Origin: Neoroseomonas lacus
GTDB taxonomy: Bacteria > Pseudomonadota > Alphaproteobacteria > Acetobacterales > Acetobacteraceae
DNA length: 64,000 nucleotides
Reading direction: 5' to 3'
Assembly: GCF_014644535.1 (NCBI RefSeq)
Contig: NZ_BMKW01000002.1
Coordinates: forward strand, 397,034-461,033
Below, piece by piece: positions 10,160 to 19,677 of this stretch. The notes below the pieces were generated by a model. It was not told the DNA's origin. It saw nothing but the letters and a program-made list of their open reading frames with translations, and made no database searches. Made by a program: the position numbers and the translations under genes. Each line of letters opens with the position of its first letter. Position 1 is the stretch's first letter.

Positions 10160-10452
10160 TGCTGTTGCTCCTCGTGTTGGTCCTGGCCGAACTGGCGGCG
10201 CTGGCGCTGTCCGCGCTGGTTTATCGGCTGCGGCCAGGCTTCCTGCCGCGCTGGGCGGCGGCGCTGCTCGCGCCGGTGCTGGTCATGCTGGCGGGGTTCA
10301 CCTTTGTCGGCTGGTCGGCATCGCGCCTGCCGCCGGATGGCTTCGACCTGCACCTGCTGGTGCTGTCCCCACCCTTCGCCTTCGCCATCTTCGCCCCTGT
10401 AGGCGTGGCGCTGCTGGGCTGGGTTTTCTTCACGCGCGGCCATGCGCCGTGA
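10159..10452 (+). CDS. Small membrane protein, unknown
   Basis: A 97-residue protein with three hydrophobic segments (LLLLVLVLAELAALALSAL; AALLAPVLVMLAGFTFVGW; FAFAIFAPVGVALLGWVFF). The ATG overlaps the preceding stop; a GTG one codon earlier is an alternative. No recognised family. It is coupled at its end to the next gene by GTGA. Confidence 0.55.
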   Translation: MLLLLVLVLAELAALALSALVYRLRPGFLPRWAAALLAPVLVMLAGFTFVGWSASRLPPDGFDLHLLVLSPPFAFAIFAPVGVALLGWVFFTRGHAP

Positions 10453-10736
10453 GCGACATCGCGATCGATTTCACGCCGCTCTATGTGGTGCTGCTGCTGG
10501 CCGCGGTCGCGGCGCTGCTGGCGTTGCCACTGGCCTGGTGGTGGCTGCGTGACCTGGCGACGATCTATCGCGCGCCGGCCGCTGTACTGGCGGCCCTGGC
10601 GCTGGCCGGCCTCGGCGGCGTGCTCGGCGATGCCGTGCTGCGCGACGACGAGGTCGCGCTGCTGACCCTCGGCGCCACCTTGCTGTTGCAGGTGATGGTG
10701 CTGCCCATACTTCTCATTTTCTTTCGCAGAGGCTGA
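10449..10736 (+). CDS. Small membrane protein, unknown
   Basis: A 95-residue protein that starts with GTG on a GTGA overlap. It has an N-terminal segment [20 protein letters not shown], a middle hydrophobic helix and a C-terminal one ([14 protein letters not shown]) ending in FRRG. Family not recognised. Only 8 bases separate its stop from the carB start, so carB is very probably read from the same transcript. Confidence 0.55.
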   Translation: MSDIAIDFTPLYVVLLLAAVAALLALPLAWWWLRDLATIYRAPAAVLAALALAGLGGVLGDAVLRDDEVALLTLGATLLLQVMVLPILLIFFRRG

Positions 10737-10744
10737 CCGACCCA

Positions 10745-13700
10745 ATGCCCAAGCGCACCGACATCAAGTCCATCCTCATCATTGGCGCCGGCCCGATCGT
10801 CATCGGCCAGGCCTGCGAATTCGACTATTCCGGCGCCCAGGCCTGCAAGGCGCTGCGCGCCGAGGGCTACCGCGTCATCCTGGTGAATTCCAACCCGGCC
10901 ACGATCATGACCGATCCCGGGCTGGCGGATGCCACCTACATCGAGCCGATCACGGTCGAGATCGTCGAGAAGATCATCGCCAAGGAGCGCCCCGACGCGC
11001 TGCTGCCGACGATGGGCGGGCAGACCGCGCTCAACACGTCGTTGAAGCTGGCCGAGGCCGGCATTCTTGAGAAATACGGCTGCGAGCTGATCGGGGCGAA
11101 GGCCGAGGTCATCGACAAGGCCGAGGATCGCCAGAAGTTCCGCAATGCGATGACGAAGATCGGCATCGAGAGCCCGCGCAGCGAGATCGCGCACACCATG
11201 CCGGAAGCCTGGGATGCGCTGAAGGTGGTGGGGCTGCCCTGCGTCATCCGGCCATCCTTCACGCTCGGCGGCACCGGCGGCGGCATCGCTTACAACCGCG
11301 AGGAATTCGACCAGATCGTTGCCGCCGGCCTCGCCGCCTCCATGACCAGCGAAGTACTGGTCGAGGAAAGCGTGCTGGGCTGGAAGGAATACGAGATGGA
11401 GGTCGTCCGCGACCGCGCGGACAACTGCATCATCATCTGCTCCATCGAGAATCTCGACGCGATGGGCGTGCATACCGGCGACAGCGTCACCATCGCCCCG
11501 GCGCTGACGCTGACCGACAAGGAATACCAGCGCATGCGCGACGCCTCGATCGCGTGTTTGCGCGAGATCGGCGTCGATACCGGCGGGTCCAACGTGCAGT
11601 TCGGCATCAACCCCGCCGATGGACGCATGGTCGTCATCGAGATGAATCCGCGCGTGTCGCGCTCCTCCGCACTGGCCTCGAAGGCGACCGGCTTCCCGAT
11701 CGCCAAGATCGCGGCGAAGCTCGCCGTCGGCTACACGCTCGACGAATTGCAGAACGACATCACCATGGTCACGCCGGCGAGCTTCGAGCCGACGATCGAC
11801 TATGTCGTGGTCAAGATCCCGCGCTTCACCTTCGAGAAGTTCCCCGGCACGCCGGCAACCTTGACGACCTCAATGAAGTCAGTCGGCGAGACCATGGCGA
11901 TAGGCCGCTCCTTCGCGGAGGCCTTGCAGAAAGGTCTGCGCGGGCTGGAGACGGGCTTCACCGGCCTCGATGACCTGCCGGTGCCGGGCGACGGTTCGGC
12001 CCAGGCCTTCCACGCCGCGCTGGCGACACCGCGGCCGGACCGCATCCTGATGGCGGCGCAGGCGATGCGCGCCGGCGTCTCGCTCGACGAGATCCACGAG
12101 GCCTGCAAATTCGACCCGTGGTTCCTGCGTGAAGTCGAGAAGATCGTGCTCGCCGAGAACGAAATTCGCGCCAAGGGCCTGCCACAGAGCGCGCCTGCCA
12201 TGCGCAACCTGAAGGCGCTCGGCTTCTCCGACATGCGGCTGGCGAAGCTCGCCGGCGTGAAGGAGACGGAAGTCACGGCGCTGCGCGGCAAGCTTGGGGT
12301 GCAGCCGGTCTACAAGCGCATCGACACCTGCGCGGGCGAATTCGCCTCCGACACGCCGTACATGTATTCGACCTATGAGGGCGGCTTCGGCACGCCTGTC
12401 TGCGAATCACGACCGACGGCGCGTAGGAAGGTCATCATCCTCGGCGGCGGGCCGAACCGCATCGGCCAGGGCATCGAATTCGACTATTGCTGCGTCCATG
12501 CCTGCTACGCGCTGCGCGATGCCGGCTATGAGACCATCATGGTCAACTGCAATCCCGAGACTGTGTCGACCGACTACGACACCTCCGACCGGCTGTATTT
12601 CGAACCACTGACGGCCGAGGACGTCATCGCCCTGATCCGCAAGGAACAGGAATCCGGTGAGGTGCTCGGCTGCATCGTGCAATATGGCGGGCAGACGCCG
12701 CTGAAGCTGTCCCAGGCGTTGCACAAGGCGGGCATTCCGATCCTCGGCACCTCGGCCGAGGCCATCGACATCGCCGAGGACCGCGAGCGCTTCCAACAGC
12801 TGCTGAAGGGCCTCGGCCTGAAGCAGCCGCAGAACGGTACGGCGCGCACGCTGGACGAGGCCGTCAGCGAGGCCAACCGCATCGGCTATCCGGTCGTGGT
12901 GCGCCCGTCCTATGTTCTCGGGGGCCGTGCGATGGAGATCGCGCATAACGACGAGCAACTGCGGCGCTTCGGCGCGGAGGCGGTAAAGGTCTCGGGCGAG
13001 AACCCCATCCTGATCGACCAGTATCTGGCCGACGCGATCGAGGTCGATGTCGACTGCATCTGCGACGCCGTCGGCCAGGTCTATGTCGCGGGGGTGATGG
13101 AGCACATCGAGGAAGCCGGCATCCATTCGGGCGATTCCGCCTGCTCGCTGCCGCCCTATTCGCTCCCGCCCGCCATCGTGACGGAACTCAAGGCCGAGAC
13201 GGAAGCGATGGCCCGCGCGCTCAAGGTGCAGGGGCTGATGAACGTGCAGTACGCCGTCAAGGACGGCGAGATCTTCGTGCTCGAAGTAAACCCCCGCGCC
13301 TCGCGCACCGTCCCCTTCGTCGCCAAGGCGACCGGCATCGCCGTGGCCAAGATCGGCGCCCGCGTCATGGCGGGCGAGCATCTGTCCAGCTTCAAGCTCG
13401 ATGACGATGCCGTCTCGCGCCATGTTGCGGTCAAGGAAGCCGTTTTCCCCTTCAACCGTTTCCCCAATGTCGATGTCATTCTCGGGCCGGAGATGAAGTC
13501 GACAGGCGAGGTGATGGGCCTCGACCATTCCTTCGAGCGTGCCTTCCTCAAGGCGCAGCTCGGCGCCGGGGTGAAGCTCCCGGAGGAAGGCACCGCCTTC
13601 ATCTCCGTGAAGGAGAGCGACAAGGCGGCGGCGGTCACCCTCGCGCGGCGCCTGTCGGATATGGGCTTCCGAATCCTTGCGACCCGCGGCACCGCGGCGC

Positions 13701-13990
13701 GCATTCGCGAGGCCGGGCTGGAGGTGCAGATCGTCAACAAAGTGCTGGAGGGTCGGCCACATTGCGTCGACGCCATGAAGTCCGGCGACATCCAGCTGGT
13801 GATCAACACCACCGGCGGCGGGCAGTCGGTGGCGGACAGCTTCGACATCCGGCGCTCGGCCCTGACGCATGGCATTCCGCACTACACCACGGCGGCTGGA
13901 GCGCGGGCTGCGGTGCATGCGATTGCGGCACTGAAGGCCGGAACCCTTGATGTGGCGCCCCTGCAGGCGTATTTTGATACATCATTCTGA
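10745..13990 (+). CDS. carB: Carbamoyl-phosphate synthase large subunit
   Basis: A 1081-residue synthetase subunit with the usual duplicated layout. The N-terminal carboxyphosphate half has [17 protein letters not shown] and an ATP-grasp fold. An oligomerisation region follows, then a second ATP-grasp half with [19 protein letters not shown]. The C-terminal methylglyoxal-synthase-like allosteric domain starts around residue 935 ([21 protein letters not shown]). It makes carbamoyl phosphate from bicarbonate, two ATP and ammonia from CarA. Length and motifs are normal. The separation from carA by an SDR-LysE-membrane-protein chain is the unusual point. Confidence 0.97.
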   Translation: MPKRTDIKSILIIGAGPIVIGQACEFDYSGAQACKALRAEGYRVILVNSNPATIMTDPGLADATYIEPITVEIVEKIIAKERPDALLPTMGGQTALNTSLKLAEAGILEKYGCELIGAKAEVIDKAEDRQKFRNAMTKIGIESPRSEIAHTMPEAWDALKVVGLPCVIRPSFTLGGTGGGIAYNREEFDQIVAAGLAASMTSEVLVEESVLGWKEYEMEVVRDRADNCIIICSIENLDAMGVHTGDSVTIAPALTLTDKEYQRMRDASIACLREIGVDTGGSNVQFGINPADGRMVVIEMNPRVSRSSALASKATGFPIAKIAAKLAVGYTLDELQNDITMVTPASFEPTIDYVVVKIPRFTFEKFPGTPATLTTSMKSVGETMAIGRSFAEALQKGLRGLETGFTGLDDLPVPGDGSAQAFHAALATPRPDRILMAAQAMRAGVSLDEIHEACKFDPWFLREVEKIVLAENEIRAKGLPQSAPAMRNLKALGFSDMRLAKLAGVKETEVTALRGKLGVQPVYKRIDTCAGEFASDTPYMYSTYEGGFGTPVCESRPTARRKVIILGGGPNRIGQGIEFDYCCVHACYALRDAGYETIMVNCNPETVSTDYDTSDRLYFEPLTAEDVIALIRKEQESGEVLGCIVQYGGQTPLKLSQALHKAGIPILGTSAEAIDIAEDRERFQQLLKGLGLKQPQNGTARTLDEAVSEANRIGYPVVVRPSYVLGGRAMEIAHNDEQLRRFGAEAVKVSGENPILIDQYLADAIEVDVDCICDAVGQVYVAGVMEHIEEAGIHSGDSACSLPPYSLPPAIVTELKAETEAMARALKVQGLMNVQYAVKDGEIFVLEVNPRASRTVPFVAKATGIAVAKIGARVMAGEHLSSFKLDDDAVSRHVAVKEAVFPFNRFPNVDVILGPEMKSTGEVMGLDHSFERAFLKAQLGAGVKLPEEGTAFISVKESDKAAAVTLARRLSDMGFRILATRGTAARIREAGLEVQIVNKVLEGRPHCVDAMKSGDIQLVINTTGGGQSVADSFDIRRSALTHGIPHYTTAAGARAAVHAIAALKAGTLDVAPLQAYFDTSF

Positions 13991-13996
13991 CCGCAT

Positions 13997-14015
13997 GGGG
14001 GCCTTTCGGGCCCCC
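13997..14015 (+). terminator. GC hairpin after carB
   Basis: Stem GGGGGCC/GGCCCCC with a five-base loop, a few bases after the carB stop. No T-run follows, so it is at best a weak intrinsic terminator or a 3'-end stabiliser. Confidence 0.4.
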
Positions 14016-14104
14016 GTGGCGTCTCTCCCCCCAGCGCCGTCGGGCCTGGCTGAACCGGACCGAGGGTCGGCTTTGGGGGGCGCTTTCTATGGGAAGGGTT
14101 TGCT

Positions 14105-14578
14105 GTGCAGAAGTTCCCGATGACCGCCGAGGGCCTCGTGCGCCTGGAGGAGGAGTTGAAGGTCCTGAAATCCGAAGAGCGCCCGGCCATCATCCGGGCG
14201 ATCGCGGAAGCGCGCGCCCATGGTGATCTGTCGGAGAACGCCGAATACCATGCCGCGCGCGAACGCCAGTCCTTCATCGAGGGCCGCATCGGGGAGCTTG
14301 AATCGATTATCCCCTCGGTCGAGGTGATCGATGTCGCCCGGCTTTCCGGCAACAAGGTGCTGTTCGGCGCGCATGTCACGATCGTCGACGAGGAAAGCGA
14401 AGACGAGAAGACCTACCGCATCATCGGCCAGTATGAGGCCGACATGAAGAACGGGTCGATCTCCGTCACCTCGCCGCTGGCCAAGGCGCTGATGGGCCGC
14501 AAGATCGGTGATTCCGTCGAAGTCCCCGCCCCTGGCGGCGCCCGGTCGGTCGAGATTACCGCCGTGCGTTTCACCTGA
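14105..14578 (+). CDS. greA: Transcription elongation factor GreA
   Basis: A 157-residue factor that rescues backtracked RNA polymerase by stimulating transcript cleavage. The N-terminal coiled-coil carries the two conserved acidic residues in the tip (HGDLSENAEYHAAR). The C-terminal FKBP-like domain contains YRIIGQYEAD and ISVTSPLAKALMGRKIGD. The start is GTG, with a GGAAGGG site 8 bases upstream; an ATG five codons in is possible but would lose conserved residues. It is followed by a clear terminator. Confidence 0.95.
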   Translation: MQKFPMTAEGLVRLEEELKVLKSEERPAIIRAIAEARAHGDLSENAEYHAARERQSFIEGRIGELESIIPSVEVIDVARLSGNKVLFGAHVTIVDEESEDEKTYRIIGQYEADMKNGSISVTSPLAKALMGRKIGDSVEVPAPGGARSVEITAVRFT

Positions 14579-14603
14579 CCGCCGGTTCCATTGCCGTGCG
14601 GCC

Positions 14604-14644
14604 AGGGCGCTCCGGGGAAACCCGGTGCGCCCTTCTTCTTTCTT
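14604..14644 (+). terminator. Rho-independent terminator of greA
   Basis: Stem AGGGCGC-t-CCGGG with its complement around a GAAA loop, directly followed by a T-rich tract (TCTTCTTTCTT). It lies 26 bases after the greA stop and before the threonine ammonia-lyase gene. Confidence 0.85.
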
Positions 14645-14667
14645 GTCCACCACAGTGAGGATCACCA

Positions 14668-15927
14668 ATGTCCGCCGTGAATGCGATCCGCGGTCTTGCC
14701 GCGGCCACCGAGGCCCCTGTCGTGCCGAGTGTGACGCTCGCCGACATTCGTGCCGCGGCGGAGCGAATTCGCGGGGCCATTCTGCGCACGCCGACGATTG
14801 AGAGCCCGGCCGTCAGCCGCGCCGCCGGCACGCGCGTGATGCTCAAGCTCGACAACCTGCAGGCGACCGGCGCCTTCAAGGAACGCGGTGCCGCGAACCG
14901 TCTCGCGCTGCTGAGCGCGCACGAACGCGCCGCCGGCGTCATCGCCATGTCGGCCGGAAACCATGCGCAGGCGGTGGCGCGGCATGCGCAGCTCGCCGGC
15001 GTCGCGGCCACGATCGTGATGCCGAAATTCACCCCGGCGACGAAGGTGGTGCGCACCGAATCCTGGGGCGCGCGCGTCGTTCTCCACGGCGAGACACTGG
15101 CCGAGGCTGCCGCCCATGCGCATGACCTCGCCCGCCGCGAGGGGCTGGTGTTCATCCATCCCTATGACGATGTCGGCGTCATCGCCGGCCAGGGCACCAT
15201 GGCGCTTGAGATACTCGAGGATGCGCCGGAGATCGAGGTGCTGGTCATCCCGATCGGCGGCGGCGGGCTGTGTGCCGGGGTCGCGAGCGCGGCCGCCGAA
15301 CTGCGCCCCGGCATGAAGGTCTATGGCGTCGAGGTGGAAGGCTATCCCGCCATGGCGCAGCGCCTGGCGGGGCAGCCGGTCTCGGTCGGCGGGCCGACCA
15401 TCGCCGAGGGCATCGCCGTGCGCGATGTGGGCGAGACGCCGCTTGGGATCCTGCGTGACCTGGACGTCGAGGTGCTACTGGTGCCCGAACGCGCGGTGGA
15501 GCAGGCCGTCGCCCTGCTCGTCGAGGGTGCCAAAGTGGTCGCCGAAGGGGCCGGCGCTGCGGCGCTGGCGGCGATCCTGACCTATCCGGAACGCTTCGCC
15601 GGCAAGGTCACCGGCACAACGGTCTGCGGCGGCAACATCGACGCGCGGGCCCTGTCCAACGTGCTGCTGCGCCAGCTGCTGCGCGACGGGAGGATCCTGC
15701 GACTGCATTTCGACATCCCCGACCGCCCCGGCGTTCTCGCCGACATCGCTGCGCGCATCTCGGATCTTGGCGGCAATGTGATCGAGGTGAAGCACCAGCA
15801 GTTGTTCGGCGCGCCGACGGTGCAGAGCACGGAACTGCATCTGATGGTGGAAGTGCGCGATCAGGCCCAGGGCGACGCCATCATCGCGGCAATGGAAGCG
15901 GCGGATTACGTGGTGCGGCGCGGGTGA
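14668..15927 (+). CDS. ilvA: Threonine ammonia-lyase with C-terminal ACT domain
   Basis: A PLP enzyme of 419 residues that deaminates threonine to 2-oxobutanoate, the entry to isoleucine synthesis. The PLP lysine is Lys71 in GAFKERGAANRL, and the glycine-rich phosphate loop is PIGGGGLCAGVA. A single ACT-like regulatory domain occupies about the last 85 residues (DRPGVLADIAARISDLGGN). This length and single ACT domain fit the roughly 400-residue class rather than the longer two-domain IlvA, so a catabolic (TdcB-like) role is also possible. The start is supported by GAGGA upstream. Confidence 0.88.
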   Translation: MSAVNAIRGLAAATEAPVVPSVTLADIRAAAERIRGAILRTPTIESPAVSRAAGTRVMLKLDNLQATGAFKERGAANRLALLSAHERAAGVIAMSAGNHAQAVARHAQLAGVAATIVMPKFTPATKVVRTESWGARVVLHGETLAEAAAHAHDLARREGLVFIHPYDDVGVIAGQGTMALEILEDAPEIEVLVIPIGGGGLCAGVASAAAELRPGMKVYGVEVEGYPAMAQRLAGQPVSVGGPTIAEGIAVRDVGETPLGILRDLDVEVLLVPERAVEQAVALLVEGAKVVAEGAGAAALAAILTYPERFAGKVTGTTVCGGNIDARALSNVLLRQLLRDGRILRLHFDIPDRPGVLADIAARISDLGGNVIEVKHQQLFGAPTVQSTELHLMVEVRDQAQGDAIIAAMEAADYVVRRG

Positions 15928-15938
15928 TGCCGGGGGAC

Positions 15939-16243
15939 CGGAGAAGGGCTTCGCCCCCGCTCCGCACCTCACCCCACCACGAGGACCCATTGACGTTGCT
16001 ATGCAACGCGCATGGGAACCCGCCAGTTAAGGACTTTGGAGACCTTGCACCTGGCGATGGGCAGGGCTGGGGTTTCACTGGTTCAGGGCGCACACCGCGC
16101 CCGGTACCAAGCGCATTACCGGGCATCGTGCCCGGAACGACTTCGTCTTGATATGACCGTCGGGCCCGGCGCCAAATCGAGGTGTCCGGAGGCCCTTAGG
16201 CCTTTGGCAGGGTGAGATTTGGAGAGGGGTGGCGCCCCTCTTC
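15939..16243. repeat. Intergenic repeat element, copy 1
   Basis: Left end GGAGAAGGGCTTCGCCCCC followed by CACCTCACCCCACCA. The right end (about 16180-16243) has GAGGCCCTTAGGCCTTTGG, CAGGGTGAG, then GGAGAGGGGTGGCGCCCCTC. Left and right ends are imperfect inverted copies of each other, and the same ends recur at 29092-29361 and 52163-52371. The centre is unlike the centres of the other copies. It lies between the convergent ends of the threonine ammonia-lyase and Lrp genes. No reading frame of note. Sequence 16244-16326 shows nothing further. Confidence 0.75.
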
Positions 16244-16326
16244 AAGGCGTTCAGCCCCCGGCTTGGCTCCCACGGCTCAGAGCCCCACCAAGCCGTCTGC
16301 GCACGCAAGGCCGAGGCTCGCGCCCC

Positions 16327-16803
16327 TCACCCGATCGGCACGCCCGCCGCGTCCTTCGCCGTCCGGATGGTCTGCAGCGTTTGCACCCGCTGCACGGCGG
16401 CGGCGTTTGTCAGCCGCGTGGTCAACTCGTTTTCATGTGCCGTGTCGCGCGCCACGAGGCGCAGTAGGAAATCGCCTCCGCCGCGAATCATGTGGCATTC
16501 GCGCACTTCCGGCCAGGCGGTCGCCAGCGCCTCGAAGGCGTCGAGCACGGCCAGCTTTTGCGACTCCAGCCCGACCAGGGCGAAAAAGGTGATCTCCCAG
16601 CCAAGCGAGACCGGGTCGACATCGGCGTGATAGCCGCGAATGATGCCGGCCTCCTCCAGCCGGCGCACGCGGCGCAGGCAGGGCGGCGCGGACAGATTCA
16701 CCCGCCGGGCCAGCTCGACATTCGTCATCCGTCCATCCAGCTGGAGTTCGGCCAGGATGTGCCGGTCAACCGAATCGAGATCGGGATCATCTTCGCGGTT
16801 CAT
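16327..16803 (-). CDS. Lrp/AsnC family transcriptional regulator
   Basis: A 158-residue regulator. The N-terminal helix-turn-helix reads LDSVDRHILAELQLDGR, then NVELARRVNLSAPPCLRRV and RLEEAGIIRGY. A linker strand and a C-terminal RAM (ligand-binding) domain of about 75 residues follow (FFALVGLESQK, then RECHMIRGGGDFLLRL). Such proteins usually sense an amino acid. It is divergent from trxB (145 bases between starts) and convergent with threonine ammonia-lyase, either of which could be a target. Confidence 0.9.
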   Translation of the reverse strand: MNREDDPDLDSVDRHILAELQLDGRMTNVELARRVNLSAPPCLRRVRRLEEAGIIRGYHADVDPVSLGWEITFFALVGLESQKLAVLDAFEALATAWPEVRECHMIRGGGDFLLRLVARDTAHENELTTRLTNAAAVQRVQTLQTIRTAKDAAGVPIG

Positions 16804-16948
16804 CGTGCCAACTCGTTTGCTTCATTGCTCAGGCGCAGCGTCTGGCGCAATATCATTGCAAGGACGCGGTCCTTCAAGGCATTGGGTTGTGACGGCGCCG
16901 GGAGTGCCTGATATCCAGAGAATTGCAACTAGGTATGGATTGCCTGCC

Positions 16949-17923
16949 GTGGCCGAGATTCATCGTACCCGCCTCCTGATCATCGGCGCCGGCCCGGCGG
17001 GGTATACGGCCGCGATCTATGCCGCGCGAGCCGGGCTTGAACCGCTGATCGTCGCCGGGCTGCAGCCGGGCGGGCAGCTGACCATCACCACAGATGTCGA
17101 GAACTACCCAGGTTTCGCCGAGGCGATCCAGGGCCCCTGGCTGATGGAGCAGATGCAGAAGCAGGCCGAGCATGTCGGCGCCCGGGTGCTGTTCGACATC
17201 ATCACCGGCATCGACCTCTCGGCGCGGCCGTTCCGCGCCATCGGCGATTCGGGCGACAGCTTCGAAGCCGAAGCGGTGGTGATCGCCACCGGCGCCCAGG
17301 CGCGCTGGCTCGGCATTCCCGGCGAGAAGGAACTTGGCGGCTTCGGCGTTTCCGCTTGCGCAACCTGTGATGGGTTCTTCTATCGTGGAAAGGATGTCGC
17401 GGTGATTGGCGGCGGCAATTCCGCGACGGAGGAAGCGCTGTATTTGTCGAACCTTGCCCGCCACGTCACGTTGATCCATCGCCGCGACAGCCTGCGCAGT
17501 GAAAGGATCCTGCAGCAGCGGCTGTTTGCGAAGCCGAACGTGACCGTGATGTGGGATACCGTGACCGAGGCTGTGCTGGCCGACCCCTCGGGCCGCGTGC
17601 CGGTGGCCCGTGCACTGGCGCTACGTGACGCACGCACCGGCGAGCGGCGGGAGCTCGCGGTCGATGGTGTTTTCGTCGCCATCGGCCATGCGCCGGCGAC
17701 CGCGCTGTTCCAGGGCCAGGTCGAGATGGATGCGGAGGGCTACATCGTGACGCGGCCGGGCACCACGCGAACCTCGATCCCTGGCGTCTTCGCCGCGGGC
17801 GATGTGCAGGACAGGATCTATCGCCAGGCCGTCACCGCGGCGGGCACCGGCTGCATGGCGGCGCTGGAGGCGGAGAAGTTCCTTGCCGCCTCGGATGCCG
17901 AGACCGAGCAAGCAGCCGCCTGA
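16949..17923 (+). CDS. trxB: Thioredoxin-disulfide reductase
   Basis: An FAD enzyme of 324 residues that reduces thioredoxin with NADPH. FAD motif LLIIGAGPAGYTAAIYAARAG; redox pair Cys137/Cys140 in ACATCDGFF; NADPH motif VIGGGNSATEEALYLS; second FAD motif GVFAAGDVQD. The GTG at 16949 (reads MAEIHRTRLL) matches the usual start of the family; a TTG three codons earlier is possible, and the longer open frame upstream overlaps the Lrp gene. Its stop overlaps the LysR start (TGATG), a pairing I have seen in other alphaproteobacteria. Confidence 0.95.
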   Translation: MAEIHRTRLLIIGAGPAGYTAAIYAARAGLEPLIVAGLQPGGQLTITTDVENYPGFAEAIQGPWLMEQMQKQAEHVGARVLFDIITGIDLSARPFRAIGDSGDSFEAEAVVIATGAQARWLGIPGEKELGGFGVSACATCDGFFYRGKDVAVIGGGNSATEEALYLSNLARHVTLIHRRDSLRSERILQQRLFAKPNVTVMWDTVTEAVLADPSGRVPVARALALRDARTGERRELAVDGVFVAIGHAPATALFQGQVEMDAEGYIVTRPGTTRTSIPGVFAAGDVQDRIYRQAVTAAGTGCMAALEAEKFLAASDAETEQAAA

Positions 17924-18813
17924 TGCCGATCGACTGGGACAAGCTGCGCGTTTTCCACGCGGTCGCCGAGGCGGGCTCCTTCACCCATGCGGGAGAGACG
18001 CTGAACCTCAGCCAATCCGCCGTCTCGCGGCAGATCCAGGCGCTGGAGGAAGCGCTGACGGTGCCGCTGTTCCATCGCCATGCGCGCGGGCTGATCCTGA
18101 CCGAGCAGGGGGAGACGCTGAACCGCACCGTACGGGAGGTCTTCGCCAAGCTGGCGATGACTGAGGCGCTGCTGACCGAAAGCCGAGAGCGCCCCGCCGG
18201 CCGGCTGAAAGTGACGACGACGACCGGCTTCGGCAGCGCCTGGCTGGCGCCGCGATTGCGCCGGCTGCTCGACCTGCATCCCGAGATCAGTGTGACGCTG
18301 CTGCTGGACGATTCCGACCTCGACCTCGCGATGCGCGAAGCCGATGTCGCTATCCGCATGCATCCCCCGCGGCAGCCGGACCTGATCCAGCGCCATATCG
18401 CGACCTTCGGGTGGAAGGTCTGCGGTTCGGCGGCCTATCTGAAGACGACGGGCATTCCGCAGCGTGTCGAGGAGCTCGATGCGCATCGGCTGATCGTCTA
18501 TGGCGACTACCGCCCGCCGATCGACAACATCAACTGGTTGGCCGAGGCCGGGCGCCGTGCCGGCACGCCACGCCGCGCGGCGATCGAGATCAACTCGCTG
18601 CCCGGCATGCTGGGCGCGGTGCGCAGCGGGCTCGGCCTCGCTGCACTGCCCGACTACATGGAGCAGGTGGAGGACCTGGTGCAGGTGCTGCCCGAGGTGA
18701 AGGCGCCGCGCATTGAGGCCTTCTTCGTCTATCCCGAGGAGATGCGTCATTCGAAGCGCGTGGCGGTGTTCCGCGACTTCCTGATGGCGGAGTTGGTGAA
18801 CGCCGGGGGCTGA
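17923..18813 (+). CDS. LysR family transcriptional regulator
   Basis: A 296-residue regulator. The N-terminal winged helix reads DKLRVFHAVAEAGSFTHAG, then LNLSQSAVSRQIQALE, with a linker helix. The C-terminal periplasmic-binding-like effector domain runs from about residue 95. It overlaps the trxB stop by one base, so both are made from one message. A redox-linked target is a reasonable guess from context, but no effector is known. Confidence 0.9.
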   Translation: MPIDWDKLRVFHAVAEAGSFTHAGETLNLSQSAVSRQIQALEEALTVPLFHRHARGLILTEQGETLNRTVREVFAKLAMTEALLTESRERPAGRLKVTTTTGFGSAWLAPRLRRLLDLHPEISVTLLLDDSDLDLAMREADVAIRMHPPRQPDLIQRHIATFGWKVCGSAAYLKTTGIPQRVEELDAHRLIVYGDYRPPIDNINWLAEAGRRAGTPRRAAIEINSLPGMLGAVRSGLGLAALPDYMEQVEDLVQVLPEVKAPRIEAFFVYPEEMRHSKRVAVFRDFLMAELVNAGG

Positions 18814-18980
18814 GCCTACCGGCAGCGGCGATGCGCCGGGCCCGAATCGCGTCACGGGGGCTGCCACGCACATCACGCAAGGGTGAGCGCCAGCCATGCG
18901 CCTCTGGTATATCCGGGTGGTGCATATCGAGAATCACGCATGCCGATTTCGGGATTAGGATTTCTTCATCCGGCGACTAG

Positions 18981-19075
18981 GTCGGAAGGGGTCTTTGGAT
19001 CCCTCGTCTCCCAGACGTGAAGCCTCCCTGTTGACTTAGGCCCGGTCCCCCAAGGGGTTCCGGGCCTTTCTTTTT
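18981..19075 (+). ncRNA. Candidate small RNA, MmgR/suhB (alpha-r8)-like
   Basis: A compact structured unit ending in a strong terminator, 170 bases after the LysR stop. First hairpin GGGGTC/GATCCC with a TTTG loop (18988-19003). Second hairpin CGTCT/AGACG with a 3-base loop. Then an unpaired stretch AAGCCTCCCTGTTGACTT, followed by the terminator. That layout and the CCTCCCTGTTGACT stretch match what I remember of the alphaproteobacterial suhB/MmgR family, whose known member in Sinorhizobium limits PHB storage. The 5' end is not fixed and no convincing promoter was found. Confidence 0.55.
19039..19075 (+). terminator. Rho-independent terminator (sRNA 3' end)
   Basis: Stem GGCCCGG-t-CCCC with GGGG-tt-CCGGGCC around a short loop, followed by TTTCTTTTT. 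One of the two clearest intrinsic terminators in the window. The distance to the LysR stop (225 bases) suggests it ends a separate short transcript. Confidence 0.85.
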
Positions 19076-19371
19076 GCGGTGCGCGAAGATACGCCATTGT
19101 GCGGCGCCGCCCGGGCAGGCGGAATTGACGATGAGTCCTGCAACTTTTACGGGCATCAAACTGCATTATTACGCATATTTTGGCGATTCGAGGCGAGGCG
19201 TGAGCAACTTGCGGTGGTCGTCGTTGGTGCGATTCTTGCTTGATGAAATCAGCGAGAAATCGACCGAAGTACCGCATCAGCGTGGGCGTCGCTCCGCCAT
19301 GCCGATATCGCGACCATCGACCCTCTCGATGTGTTCTTGAATTGTTCCTAAATCCCGACCAAGCTGCATGC
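19076..19371. other. AT-richer gene-free stretch
   Basis: About 300 bases between the sRNA terminator and a small hypothetical gene. The part around 19125-19370 is clearly richer in A/T than the rest of the window (runs such as CTGCATTATTACGCATATTT). No coding frame, tRNA or long repeat seen. It could hold promoters for the downstream gene or be a remnant of transferred DNA. Confidence 0.5.
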
Positions 19372-19635
19372 ATGCACCCGGAGCCGCCAAGCTGGTTGGA
19401 TAAAGCAACGCTGCGCCGTCTGCGCGCCTCGCCGCCGCGCGGCCGCAACACGCCGTCCAGCGATGCCGAAACCCGTGACCACCTCTGGGCGCGCTACCCC
19501 GCGCTGCCACTCACCGCCATCGAGGACGCTGCCCGCTTCCTCCATCCAGCCCCCGCTGGCGAGCGTACTTCCGGCATGCGTCTGCTCGCCAGGCGCCTCG
19601 CGCGCATCACGGCGCGCTTCCGCCCGCCGACCTGA
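19372..19635 (+). CDS. Hypothetical protein (87 aa)
   Basis: A basic protein of 87 residues with no recognised domain, signal peptide or membrane segment (PPSWLDKATLRRLRASPPRG, then ARRLARITARFRPPT). It starts right after the AT-richer stretch and ends 42 bases before the tag gene in the same direction. The frame is open further upstream but without coding character. Real-gene status is uncertain. Confidence 0.4.
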   Translation: MHPEPPSWLDKATLRRLRASPPRGRNTPSSDAETRDHLWARYPALPLTAIEDAARFLHPAPAGERTSGMRLLARRLARITARFRPPT

Positions 19636-19677
19636 ACGCCACCGCCAGCGCCTCGCCGCCGACCAGGAGCCACCGCC

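Noticed and set aside
15928-16326. Short frames inside repeat copy 1 as genes
   Set aside because: They are built from the repeat ends and show no ribosome site or protein-like composition.
18940-18980. A sigma-54 or sigma-70 promoter directly before the candidate sRNA
   Set aside because: GG/GC and TTGACA/TATAAT-like elements are present, but none have the right spacing, so no promoter is called.
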